From: Candidatus Levilactobacillus faecigallinarum
GTDB lineage: Bacteria; Bacillota; Bacilli; Lactobacillales; Lactobacillaceae
NCBI GenBank assembly: GCA_019113985.1
Contig: DXGJ01000060.1
Coordinates: 1 to 46,756 of the forward strand
DNA: 46,756 nucleotides
Direction: 5' to 3'
The notes below the pieces were generated by a model. It ran no database searches, was not told the DNA's origin, and was given only the letters and a program-made list of their open reading frames with translations. The position numbers and the translations under genes are program-made. This document shows positions 16,051 through 24,419 of this stretch, in pieces; positions within the stretch are counted from its first letter, which is position 1, and the number at the start of each line of letters is the position of its first letter.

Positions 16051-16878
16051 ATGAGTCCGTTTACGATCAATACGTTTTTCCCAACCGGTGATCCCAGTGG
16101 TTTTCGAATCTCAACGGTACCGACACAGCCAATCATGGCCTTCTATATTCCTCGTGAAGCCATCAAAGCAGTTGTGGGCGAGCGGAAGGAACTCAAATGG
16201 AACGGAGTCTACACGCTCTTCAATGAACTAGGGGATGGTATTCGACGAACGGCGTATATAGGTGAGGCTGAAGACGTTGGCCATCGATTATTGCAGCACA
16301 ACGTTCCGGGAGAAGATTGGTGGGACTTTGGCGTTGCCTTTGTTTGGAACAATGCGGACCAGCAACTATCAAAGGCTGATATCAAGTATTTGGAACACAT
16401 GATGTACCAGCAGGCCGTGACCAGCGATACCATGGATTTACAAAATGGCAATACACCCCATGAATCGTTTGTTAGCGAGGCCCGGACTTTTGACTTGCAG
16501 GTTGTTTTTGAGAACATCGACTTACTCTTGCGGTCGTTTGGGCTCCCCTTGTTTTATCAGGCACCGAACGATAATCGGGTGCGCTTGCTGTACTTTACGG
16601 GACGGGAAAGTGATGCGACGGCCGTTTATACTAGCGAGGGGATGACGGTCCGTAAGGGGTCGCGATTATCACCATTATCGCCGTCGAAGACCTTTGGAGA
16701 TGGTTCCCGTTTAGCCGGGCTTCAAAAGAAAGGGATTATTCAAAATGATATCTTCACCAAGGACTATACGTTTGAAAGTCCTTCGGGTGCCGGTCGGATT
16801 ATCTATAAGGCTAGTTGTAATGGCTGGACCATGTGGCATGATCAGAATGGTCAAACCTTAGCGGATCTTTATCGTTAA
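16051..16878 (+). CDS. GIY-YIG nuclease-domain protein with DUF4357 C-terminus
   Basis: About 275 residues from ATG 16051 (GGGGTGG 8 bases upstream; the earlier GTG codons overlap that site). Residues about 50-140 form a GIY-YIG domain: WNGVYTLF, then RTAYIGEAEDVGHRLLQH with the expected tyrosines, glycine and arginine. Residues about 180-275 match DUF4357: DATAVYTSEGMTVRKGSRLS and the final NGWTMWHDQNGQTL. Such proteins are found near restriction or DNA-modification genes, though their substrate is undefined. A decayed DUF1524-like HNH gene follows immediately, so the locus looks like the remains of a defence or DNA-processing island. Confidence 0.8.
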   Translation: MSPFTINTFFPTGDPSGFRISTVPTQPIMAFYIPREAIKAVVGERKELKWNGVYTLFNELGDGIRRTAYIGEAEDVGHRLLQHNVPGEDWWDFGVAFVWNNADQQLSKADIKYLEHMMYQQAVTSDTMDLQNGNTPHESFVSEARTFDLQVVFENIDLLLRSFGLPLFYQAPNDNRVRLLYFTGRESDATAVYTSEGMTVRKGSRLSPLSPSKTFGDGSRLAGLQKKGIIQNDIFTKDYTFESPSGAGRIIYKASCNGWTMWHDQNGQTLADLYR

Positions 16879-16881
16879 GCC

Positions 16882-16920
16882 AAAAACTCGTTATGACAAT
16901 GACTGCCATGACGAGTTTTT
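16882..16920 (+). terminator. Terminator of the GIY-YIG gene
   Basis: AAAAACTCGT-ATG pairs with CAT-ACGAGTTTTT four bases after the stop codon, followed by more T. Confidence 0.8.
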
Positions 16921-16932
16921 TACTAGGGTTAG

Positions 16933-17289
16933 ACTAGTTCCCAGTGGACTAAATCAACCGTATTGGCAGATCAGCATGCTAACAATAGTGAAAAAATTAC
17001 GCGGCTCATTTGAATCTATCAACCGGTCTTCAAGGACGATAATTATCAACTGGTTCAGCTCGCACCGGGCACGCCTTATCAGAACCGAATTGGCAATTGG
17101 ACGTTATTAGAGAAGCGATTGGTGAAGGCGGATATCGCCAGCTCGGCAGACTTAGTCCCTTACTTGGCGAAATCCGGTTTAAAGGGCAATCAGGACCTGG
17201 CGCGCCAGATTCAGCAGACGGGGTGGACGCAGCAGAATGTTACGCAACGCCAAAATGACTTTGCAGCAAGTACCACATTAGTCTGGTAA
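16933..17289 (+). pseudogene. Remnant of a DUF262/DUF1524 (GmrSD-type) HNH protein C-terminus
   Basis: A single frame runs from 16933 to the stop at 17287-17289, broken by TGA at 17011-17013, with no start codon or ribosome binding site. The translated C-terminus has NRIGNWTLLEKRLVKADI, then YLAKSG, then a tryptophan followed by QQNVTQRQNDFA, and ends in W. That matches the end of the DUF1524 HNH module (N..GNLTLL, then y..S, then W....I..R...la) found in GmrSD-type modification-dependent restriction enzymes. Only about 118 codons survive, so the gene is dead. Family assignment rests on motif spacing alone. Confidence 0.55.
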
Positions 17290-17291
17290 AA

Positions 17292-17330
17292 CAAACGGGA
17301 GACTGGCCATGACGGCGAGTCTCCCGTTTG
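17292..17330. terminator. Bidirectional terminator before tetR
   Basis: CAAACGGGAGACT (17292-17304) pairs perfectly with AGTCTCCCGTTTG (17318-17330). It ends the minus-strand TetR gene four bases away and also stands after the pseudogene. Confidence 0.8.
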
Positions 17331-17333
17331 CGT

Positions 17334-17912
17334 CTACTCCTTAAAAAACGAACTCAGTCCCGTCAAGTTCAACCGGGAAACGTAGCGCTTAAACTGTTCG
17401 CGGTCGAAGTGATTGGAGTCGGCTGCGACGTTGGTAAAGTAGCCATAGAGTGATAGGGTGTTGTGAACTAGAAAATAGGCCGTGATAGCGGCATCTTGGC
17501 TGGTCATTGGGTAGGATTCTCGAATCGTTTCGGCTAGGGTCTTGGTCAGGGCCCGTTCAATCCGTTTCGCAAAACGACTGTAATCATCAGAGAAGAGGAT
17601 GCGTTGGACCGCCGCCGAATGGACGCGCAGAAAATCAACGAGCTCGTCAATCAAAATTCCCGGATGGTGGTAGACCGTTTTAAATGTTTGACGACGAATG
17701 ATTTTAGCCAATTGTACCGCGACCTGGTCCGCGTAGGTATCGACCAGATCATCAATCGAGTTGTAATGGAGATAGAAGGTTTTGCGGTTGATGCCGGCTA
17801 ACTTGGTAAGTTTGGTGACCGTAATGTCACCGTAATCGTGATTCACGGCCAGTTCCTCCAAGGCCGCGTGAAGGGCGTTCTGGGTTCGCAGAATGCGTTT
17901 GTCTGTCGTCAT
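17334..17912 (-). CDS. TetR/AcrR-family regulator
   Basis: A 192-residue regulator. The N-terminal DNA-binding domain has the family pattern ITVTKLTKLAGINRKTFYLH followed by YNSIDDL at residues about 30-60. The rest is a helical ligand or dimer domain of about 130 residues resembling TetR_C_8-type regulators of YhgE-linked genes. It is divergent from the YhgE/Pip gene, with 177 bases between starts, and that shared region contains nested inverted repeats. By family precedent and position it most likely represses the YhgE gene and itself. The ligand is unknown. Confidence 0.88.
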   Translation of the reverse strand: MTTDKRILRTQNALHAALEELAVNHDYGDITVTKLTKLAGINRKTFYLHYNSIDDLVDTYADQVAVQLAKIIRRQTFKTVYHHPGILIDELVDFLRVHSAAVQRILFSDDYSRFAKRIERALTKTLAETIRESYPMTSQDAAITAYFLVHNTLSLYGYFTNVAADSNHFDREQFKRYVSRLNLTGLSSFFKE

Positions 17913-17930
17913 GATTGTGGCTTCCTTTCA

Positions 17931-18064
17931 ACGTTAAACCCCAATTACACCACAAGTGCGGTATAAGCCCCAACTTTCACCTACTTGGTGTGGTTATACC
18001 GGGGATTAGCGGCTATAGTCTTAATACACACGTGGGATTTATCTGGCATTACTATACCACGTTA
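17931..18064. promoter_or_regulatory. Divergent tetR/YhgE control region with overlapping dyads
   Basis: ACACCACAAGT (from 17947) and ACTTGGTGT (ending 17992) form one imperfect dyad. GGTATAA (17960-17966) and TTATACC (17994-18000) form a second that overlaps it. CGTTAAACCCC near 17931 and CGTTAAGGG near 18060 echo each other. This arrangement fits a TetR-type operator covering both promoters. Confidence 0.45.
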
Positions 18065-18089
18065 AGGGCAGACAAAGGGGGACTTCAAT

Positions 18090-21000
18090 ATGATTAAAGC
18101 AGAATGGGCGTATCTCCGCCAACACAAATTTATGGTGATTGTTTTATGCGTCATCATGTTCATCCCCTCCATCTATGCCGTGACTTTTCTCAAGTCAATG
18201 TGGGATCCGTACGGTAAGATGGGGGATTTACCGGTGGCCGTGGTCAACCAGGACCAGCCGGTGACCTATCAGGGCAAACGTCTGACGGTCGGTCGGCAAT
18301 TAACACAGAATTTGAAAACATCTAAGGCCATGGACTTTAAGGTGACCTCGGTGGTCAAAGCACAACGGGGATTGCACCGTGGCAAGTATTACATGGTCCT
18401 AACGATTCCACGCAACTTCTCACAACACGCCACGACGTTACTGAATCAGCGGCCCCAAGCCATGACACTTCACTATCAGACCAGCGCCGGTCACAGTTTC
18501 ATTGCCGGCAAAATGGCCACGGCGGCCGTGACTAGCATCCGGACGCAGGTGGCGAACCAGATTACCCAAACCTACGCGCGAACCCTGTTTACGGCCATCA
18601 AGCAGCTAGATACCGGGCTGGGGACGGCGGCGAAAAATAATCAGAAGTTGGCGACGGGCAGTGAACGTCTGCGGGCTGCCAACCAGAAGATTAGCACCAA
18701 CCTCGATACCCTGGCACAAAGTGAGCTTAAGCTAAAGACCGGTGGACAAACGCTCAACGTGGGGATGAACCGCTACCTGAAGGGCGTTGCCGAGTTGCAA
18801 GCGGGAAGCGCCCAAGTGACTACTGGGTTGGATCAGCTCTTGGTCAAGAGCCAGCAATTAATCGGTGGCTTACAACGGCTAACCACGGGTGCACGCGCCG
18901 TTCAGAGCGGTGTTGCAGCCTACGTGGTGGGCACCCAAAAATTAGGCGCCGGTGCGGTACGGACCAATCAGGGCGCTCAACAGTTAGCAACAGGTGCCAG
19001 TCAATTTGGTCAAGGGACCGGACAACTTGCCAGCGGCGCCCAGCAATTAGGAACTGGGGTGACCCGGTATGTGGGCGCGGTTGGCACCGTCAACAACGGT
19101 GCCAGCCAGTTGAACCAAGGCTTGCAACAACTCAATCAGCAGACGGGGAAGCTGACGACTGGGTCGACGGCGCTCGGCACGGGGGCCAGCAGTCTGCAGC
19201 AGGGTCTACAAACGCTGACCACGGGGAGCAGTCAGGTGACGACGCAATTACAAGCGTTAAAGCAGCAGGTTACGCAATCGGGGCAATCTGCTAGTACAGT
19301 GACGAGCCAAATAACTGCTTTGAAAAAACAATTAACGGGGGCGACCCAACAGACGCAGGCCGTTACCCAGGTCAAAGCGGCCCTCGACCGCTTACAACGG
19401 GCGGTCACGGCCGCGCAATCGGATACGACCGGCGATACCAGTAGCGACCTCAAGCAGCAGCTAGCAACGGTCGCAGATCAGCAAAAGCTAACGGCAACGC
19501 AAAAGGCCGCCATCCTGGCGGTAGCCACCAAGCAGGCTGGTTCGACCAAGGCGGCGGATATGACGGCCATCAAGTCGGCGGTCAACAGTTTGGAGACGGC
19601 CATCGATGCGCTTAGTACCACCACACCGACCACCGATTTAGCCAGTTTGAGTACGGCGTTGGCGACCATGAATCAGCAACAGGCGGCGCTTGCGACGGCC
19701 CTCGATAAGCTGGCCGCTGGTTCGCAACAGGTAACCACGGGGCTGACAACGGCCGCAACCAGTGCGGGTCGGCTAGCTACGGGCACCGATCAGCTGACGG
19801 GAAGTTTACCGACCCTGACCAGTAGTATCGGCCAACTATCCGATGGGTCGGCGACATTGGCCGCTGGCACGGCGCAACTGGCCCAAAATGGCAGCCAACT
19901 TACGAATGGTCTACAGACAGTTACGACCGGTGCCCAGGCCCTGAATCAGAAGAGCCAACAGTTGGCCAGTGGGGCAACACAATTGGCAACGGGGACTGCC
20001 CAATTAGTAACCGGCGCTAGTCAGTTAACCAGCAAAGGGGGGCAATTGACCAGTGGTGCTGGTCAGGTCGCCACGGGCCTCCAACAGGTCCAAACGAAAC
20101 TTCCCGCGCTGACCCAGGGTGTTTCACAGCTGGCGACTGGGAGTCGCCAACTGACCAGCGGATTGGATCAGCTTAGTACCAGTGGCTTACAACTGGCCAA
20201 TGGTGCGGCACAGTTGGCTACGGGAAGTGGGCAGGCCGCGACCGGCGCCCAGCAGTTAGCAGCCGGGGCCGCACAGGCTAGTCAGGCGACGGGCAAGGTT
20301 CAAGCCGGCAATCAGCAGCTGGCGACCAAACTTGGCATGGCGGCAACGCGGGGGAAAGTCAACCCAACCAAGCTGACCTACGCTCAGGTCGCTAAGCCAG
20401 TCACCACCAGTCACACGGATCACGATGACGTGCCGAATAACGGGACGGGGATGGCACCCTACATGATGTGTGTCTCCCTGTTTGTGGGGGCGTTAGCGTT
20501 GAACATGATGTTTGACTTGTACACGCCGCGGCGTTTTCCGAAGTCGGCGGTGGCTTGGTGGGCCAGCAAGGCTAGCATTCGCAGTGCCTTCGTTTTCTTT
20601 GAGAGCACGATTATGTTCGGCCTGTTGATGCTCATCGACGGCTTGCGGCCGATTCACCCGTTTGCGACTTACGTGCTCTTGCTGGTGATTGCCACGACCT
20701 TTATGGCGATTGTCGCGTGGTTGAATCTGGTCTTTGGCAAGGCCGGGGCGTTCTTCAGTATGGTACTCCTGGTACTTCAACTGGGGGGCTCGGCGGGAAC
20801 CTATCCAATTCAACTGTCCAACCACTTCTTTGAGGCGTTACACCCGTGGCTGCCCATGTCTTATGGCGTGGATGGCCTGCGGCAGACGTTGATGACGGGG
20901 AATACCTCGTGGCCGCAACTGGGGATGCTGATGCTGTTCCTGGGACTCTTCACCGGGGCCACGTTGTTGTTCTTTGCCCGACGCTATCCTCGAATCAAGG

Positions 21001-21092
21001 TCATTGATTTTCACGACACGCGGGCGATTCAAGCGACCCAGAACGGGTTAGCGAAGCGGATGGCGCAGAAGCAGTCAACTGATACTCATTAG
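18090..21092 (+). CDS. YhgE/Pip-family membrane protein with long repeat region
   Basis: A 1000-residue protein with ATG 18090 behind GGGGGAC. Residues 1-40 hold one membrane helix followed by the YhgE/Pip N-terminal domain (LPVAVVNQDQPVTYQGKR, then LTIPRNFS). Residues about 180-760 are extracellular, dominated by short repeats with the consensus QLxxGxxQLxTG, rich in Gln, Gly, Thr and Ala. They are interrupted near 390-540 by a more helical, alanine-rich segment. Residues about 780-975 hold five membrane helices of ABC-2 type. The family includes the phage infection protein Pip of Lactococcus (a phage receptor) and relatives of EsaA. Export or envelope roles are suggested but not proven. A divergent TetR gene probably controls it. 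Confidence 0.88.
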   Translation: MIKAEWAYLRQHKFMVIVLCVIMFIPSIYAVTFLKSMWDPYGKMGDLPVAVVNQDQPVTYQGKRLTVGRQLTQNLKTSKAMDFKVTSVVKAQRGLHRGKYYMVLTIPRNFSQHATTLLNQRPQAMTLHYQTSAGHSFIAGKMATAAVTSIRTQVANQITQTYARTLFTAIKQLDTGLGTAAKNNQKLATGSERLRAANQKISTNLDTLAQSELKLKTGGQTLNVGMNRYLKGVAELQAGSAQVTTGLDQLLVKSQQLIGGLQRLTTGARAVQSGVAAYVVGTQKLGAGAVRTNQGAQQLATGASQFGQGTGQLASGAQQLGTGVTRYVGAVGTVNNGASQLNQGLQQLNQQTGKLTTGSTALGTGASSLQQGLQTLTTGSSQVTTQLQALKQQVTQSGQSASTVTSQITALKKQLTGATQQTQAVTQVKAALDRLQRAVTAAQSDTTGDTSSDLKQQLATVADQQKLTATQKAAILAVATKQAGSTKAADMTAIKSAVNSLETAIDALSTTTPTTDLASLSTALATMNQQQAALATALDKLAAGSQQVTTGLTTAATSAGRLATGTDQLTGSLPTLTSSIGQLSDGSATLAAGTAQLAQNGSQLTNGLQTVTTGAQALNQKSQQLASGATQLATGTAQLVTGASQLTSKGGQLTSGAGQVATGLQQVQTKLPALTQGVSQLATGSRQLTSGLDQLSTSGLQLANGAAQLATGSGQAATGAQQLAAGAAQASQATGKVQAGNQQLATKLGMAATRGKVNPTKLTYAQVAKPVTTSHTDHDDVPNNGTGMAPYMMCVSLFVGALALNMMFDLYTPRRFPKSAVAWWASKASIRSAFVFFESTIMFGLLMLIDGLRPIHPFATYVLLLVIATTFMAIVAWLNLVFGKAGAFFSMVLLVLQLGGSAGTYPIQLSNHFFEALHPWLPMSYGVDGLRQTLMTGNTSWPQLGMLMLFLGLFTGATLLFFARRYPRIKVIDFHDTRAIQATQNGLAKRMAQKQSTDTH

Positions 21093-21093
21093 T

Positions 21094-21140
21094 GAAAAAG
21101 GTGCGTAACTTGGTTTCACAACCGGGTTATGCACCTTTTA
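21094..21140. terminator. Terminator shared by the YhgE and AlkA-type genes
   Basis: AAAAAGGTGC-GTAAC-GGTT pairs with AACC-GTTAT-GCACCTTTT, with small mismatches, starting just after the YhgE stop and reaching the end of the convergent gene. Confidence 0.8.
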
Positions 21141-21776
21141 TTTAAACAAATGGAACGGTTCATTCGTCAGTCCATTATCAAGTGCCCGGTACAAATACCG
21201 CGCCGCGATGGAACAGTACGGCCGCCACTTCCGACACTTTTTCTGAACGGCTCGAGCGCTGTAATCGTCGGTCTTGTAAACCCAGCCGTACGCTTGCAGG
21301 AAGGCCAAGTCCTCGTAGGGCAAAACGTCGGGGCGGTCCAACGAAAAAATCAGGTACATCTTGGCCGACCAGTTGCCGATGCCCTTGACCTGGGTGAGCT
21401 CTTGAATGATGGCTTGGTCAGACATTGCGACATGGTGGTCAAAGCTGATGGTACCAGCATTCACAGAGGCCGTCAGATTGCGGATGTACCCCACCTTAGC
21501 GTGAGACAACCCAATGCTGCGAATCTGATCATCCGTTAACGCGGTGATGGTGGTTGGCGTGATTTCCGGCTGGCACAGGGCCTCCAGGCGTTTGATCAGG
21601 ATGGCGGCGACCTTGTTCGAGAGCATCTGCCCCACGATTTCGATGACCAGGTCGGCGTAGCCGTTGGTGGCCAATTGGTAGTCCAATGGGCCAACCATCC
21701 GGATGACTTTGGCGAGGTGCCTGTCCCTTTGGCAGAGGTACCGAATCGTCGGTGAATTTTGGGCTAAATGTTGCAT
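21138..21776 (-). CDS. AlkA-type DNA-3-methyladenine glycosylase (HhH-GPD)
   Basis: A 212-residue base-excision repair enzyme. The helix-hairpin-helix is TQVKGIGNWSAKMYL near residue 130, followed by the proline-rich loop and the catalytic aspartate in VLPYEDLAF. The family removes alkylated bases such as 3-methyladenine from DNA. It is shorter than E. coli AlkA because it lacks the N-terminal beta domain, as in many Gram-positive relatives. Start ATG 21776 has AAGGAG upstream. It lies 12 bases after the yaaA gene on the same strand, so peroxide-stress and alkylation-repair functions share a transcript. Confidence 0.88.
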   Translation of the reverse strand: MQHLAQNSPTIRYLCQRDRHLAKVIRMVGPLDYQLATNGYADLVIEIVGQMLSNKVAAILIKRLEALCQPEITPTTITALTDDQIRSIGLSHAKVGYIRNLTASVNAGTISFDHHVAMSDQAIIQELTQVKGIGNWSAKMYLIFSLDRPDVLPYEDLAFLQAYGWVYKTDDYSARAVQKKCRKWRPYCSIAARYLYRALDNGLTNEPFHLFK

Positions 21777-21788
21777 GGGACCGTCTCC

Positions 21789-22535
21789 TTACGCGTGATA
21801 TATAAAGACTAACTTATCCGGTGTCGACCGTTGCGTATCGAAGCGGTAGTCGGGGTGGTCAAACGCCCGAATAGCGGCTACAGTCGTTATCTGGTGCTCT
21901 GCCAGGTAACGAACCATTGCTCCGCGGGCCATTTTAGCTAGAGTCGCCTTAGTTTTCAGCCGGCCGTCGACCAGGCTCGCGAAGATGATGGACACCAACC
22001 GTTGCCCCGGCTGGAGATAGGGTCGAATTGCTTTGGCATATTCTTCAGAGGCTAGGTTGATTACGGGGCTTTTATCGAAGGCTAGTACCTGGTAGAGCCG
22101 GTCACCCCAGAATGTGTAAAGGTTAGGCGCGGTCGCAACATCAAGTTTGGCCTGCATTTCTAAGCGGTAGGGCACGACACCGTCGAAGGGCCGCAGAATC
22201 CCATAAAACCCGGAGAGAATGCGCAGATTCTGTCGCACGTAATCCAGAGCCGGGGCGGTGAAGACGTCGGGCGCCATGTATTGGTACTGAATACCGCTGT
22301 AACTTAACAACGCAGGCGTTAAATTGTGGGTCAGGTCGAGTTCCTGCAACCAGGCGTAGTTGGTTTGCGCCAGCTTGTCGCTACAGTGCCACAGAAGATG
22401 GGCTTGCTGGTAGGAGAGCTGCCGCATCCGGTCGAGAATCTGTTGAGTCTGTTCGAGATATTGTGGTGTATTTTCGACGGGAAAACTATCCGGGTCGATG
22501 CGCATCTTTTTAGCGGGAGCGATGATGATTTTCAT
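21789..22535 (-). CDS. yaaA: Peroxide stress protein YaaA (UPF0246)
   Basis: A 248-residue protein with start ATG 22535, placed by AAAGGTGG about 8 bases upstream; the longer frame to 22559 runs through that site. It begins MKIIIAPAKKM, the family's invariant opening, and contains LSGFYGILRPFDGVVPYRLE, FWGDRL and INLASEEY, all diagnostic. YaaA reduces intracellular free iron during peroxide stress and so limits Fenton damage to DNA. It acts in the cytoplasm. It is first in a two-gene unit with the AlkA-type glycosylase. Assignment is firm. Confidence 0.93.
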   Translation of the reverse strand: MKIIIAPAKKMRIDPDSFPVENTPQYLEQTQQILDRMRQLSYQQAHLLWHCSDKLAQTNYAWLQELDLTHNLTPALLSYSGIQYQYMAPDVFTAPALDYVRQNLRILSGFYGILRPFDGVVPYRLEMQAKLDVATAPNLYTFWGDRLYQVLAFDKSPVINLASEEYAKAIRPYLQPGQRLVSIIFASLVDGRLKTKATLAKMARGAMVRYLAEHQITTVAAIRAFDHPDYRFDTQRSTPDKLVFIYHA

Positions 22536-22591
22536 GGTGTGAGCCACCTTTCGGGTCAAAAATAAGTACCTCTATCGTAGCATAGGCGGAC

Positions 22592-22631
22592 AAAGAAGCC
22601 ATTCCCCAAGTTTTAGGAGAATGGCTTCTTT
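22592..22631. terminator. Terminator of the adenine deaminase operon
   Basis: AAAGAAGCCATTC (22592-22604) pairs perfectly with GAATGGCTTCTTT (22619-22631), eight bases beyond the adenine deaminase stop on the minus strand. It also lies upstream of yaaA. Confidence 0.85.
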
Positions 22632-22639
22632 ATCTGCGT

Positions 22640-24409
22640 TTAGGATTTAACCGCCAAAATTGGGTCAAAGTAGGTTAGTTGCGTGTAGTCCACGTTACCG
22701 CCATCGGTGATTGCCAGGTCGGGGATCGCCGTGATGGGCAGGAACGACAGGTAAAACAGGGGGTCGGGTAGCGTGCTCCCCAATTGTTGCGCCGCGGCCT
22801 TGAGTTCCAGCTCCTTTTCAGCCAGTTCTTCCGGTAACAGGTCGGTGGTAATGCCGCCAATCGGCAATTTTAGCAGGGCAACCACGTGACCGTCGACCAC
22901 CACGACCTGACCGCCACCACAGTCAATCAGGGTGTTCGCCGCCAGGGCCATGTCGGCGGGATCAATCCCCGCCACGACCAAGTTGTTGTCGTCCGGCGCG
23001 GCCGACGTGGCAATGGCGCCGCGCTTGATTGACCAGCCGGAGATAAAACCGTGGGCGTGGTTCTGGTTGATGCCGTAACGCTCGATGACTGAGACGGCCG
23101 CCACGTCCTGGGCTGGGTCGGGATGAACCACGCTATCAACGATGGGGAGGTCCAAATCCAGGGCTTTACGAACGAAGGGCCCCTCACTGTGAATTGTGCG
23201 GACCGTCGCAGTTCCCGTTTCCCGATTGACGGGGTAGGTGAATTCCTCCGGGGTCAACAAAGCGTGTTTCAGGTGTCCTTGTAAGGCGGCGCTCCGCTTG
23301 GGCGACTTAAACGGCACGCCGAGTTGACCAGCCTGTGTGACCAAGGTGCCCTTGCTAATGACGGTCTCCACGTTGAACGTTCCGGGGTGGTCGACTAATA
23401 AGATATCAGCGTCTTTTCCTGGGGCAATCGAGCCGACAGTATCATCGATGTGATAGGCTTCAGCGCCGTTAAGGGTTGCCATCTGAATGGCGGTCATCGG
23501 TGCAACGCCCGCTTGAATCGCCAGTCGGACCATGTGGTCGAGGTGGCCGTGCGCCAGAACATCGTGGGCGGTCACATCATCAGTACAAAAGCTGGTGTGG
23601 CGGGCGACCCCGGCCGGTCCCTCGGTAATTGCGCGGATATTTTCCTGAAGAAATTGTGTGACTGAGGATTCACGCAGAACAACGTGCAATCCCTTACGTG
23701 CCTTTTCCAAAAACTCTTCGTGACTGTAGCTCTCGTGATCGATGTGGACGCCACTCATCAGAAATTCATTGAGGGCGAGACCCCGGGCCATTGGTGAGCA
23801 ACCGAAGATGGGTTTGTGGAACCGTTTGGCGAGTTCGAGGGCCTTTAGCGTGTCTGGGTCCTGGACGGCTACCGCCTCACGAACTGTTTCCCAAACGCCG
23901 TAGCAGGTTTCCTGCGGCAGGTAGCGTTCGTGGTCGGCACCGGTGACGTTATAGGCGATGGTTGATTTTGGCATCGTATAGGGCGTCTTGTAAGGGAGCC
24001 CCCAAAATACCTTGAAGGGCAAGGCCTTGATCTCGGCAAAAATTTCGTCGAGGCCTGACAGCCCAATTACCGAGATGTATTCATCGAGACCGGAGACGAT
24101 GCTGGTGGTGCCGTGGGGCAGAACCAGCTGGGCAAACCGGGTCATGCTGAGTTTACTGCACTCCACGTGGATGTGACCGTCAATCAGTCCGGGCACCAGA
24201 GTTTTGCCGGTGGCATCGATGTGACGGGTCTTGGGACCCACGTAGGCACTGACGTCTGCGTCGACCGCCACGATGCGTTGCTGATAGACCGCGACGTCGG
24301 CCGGGTAAAATTCCCCGGTATCCACGTTGGCGAGGGTACCATGTTCGATGACTAGGTCGGCGGGAATCCGCGCGGCACCCGCATCAAGGTAACGTCCTAA
24401 TTCAGTCAT
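22640..24409 (-). CDS. ade: Adenine deaminase (AdeC family)
   Basis: A 589-residue metal-dependent amidohydrolase of the usual AdeC length. The metal-binding start of the barrel is LVPGLIDGHIHVECS near residue 75. Other diagnostic segments are GTTSIVSGLDEY, HIDHESYS, SFCTDDVTAHDV and GSIAPGKDADILLVD. It converts adenine to hypoxanthine and ammonia in the cytoplasm for purine salvage, using two metal ions. The purine permease gene lies 10 bases upstream on the same strand, so uptake and deamination are co-expressed. The C-terminal domain with GGGQVVV and LPIGGI is intact. Assignment is firm. Confidence 0.93.
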   Translation of the reverse strand: MTELGRYLDAGAARIPADLVIEHGTLANVDTGEFYPADVAVYQQRIVAVDADVSAYVGPKTRHIDATGKTLVPGLIDGHIHVECSKLSMTRFAQLVLPHGTTSIVSGLDEYISVIGLSGLDEIFAEIKALPFKVFWGLPYKTPYTMPKSTIAYNVTGADHERYLPQETCYGVWETVREAVAVQDPDTLKALELAKRFHKPIFGCSPMARGLALNEFLMSGVHIDHESYSHEEFLEKARKGLHVVLRESSVTQFLQENIRAITEGPAGVARHTSFCTDDVTAHDVLAHGHLDHMVRLAIQAGVAPMTAIQMATLNGAEAYHIDDTVGSIAPGKDADILLVDHPGTFNVETVISKGTLVTQAGQLGVPFKSPKRSAALQGHLKHALLTPEEFTYPVNRETGTATVRTIHSEGPFVRKALDLDLPIVDSVVHPDPAQDVAAVSVIERYGINQNHAHGFISGWSIKRGAIATSAAPDDNNLVVAGIDPADMALAANTLIDCGGGQVVVVDGHVVALLKLPIGGITTDLLPEELAEKELELKAAAQQLGSTLPDPLFYLSFLPITAIPDLAITDGGNVDYTQLTYFDPILAVKS

Positions 24410-24419
24410 GCGCGACCTC

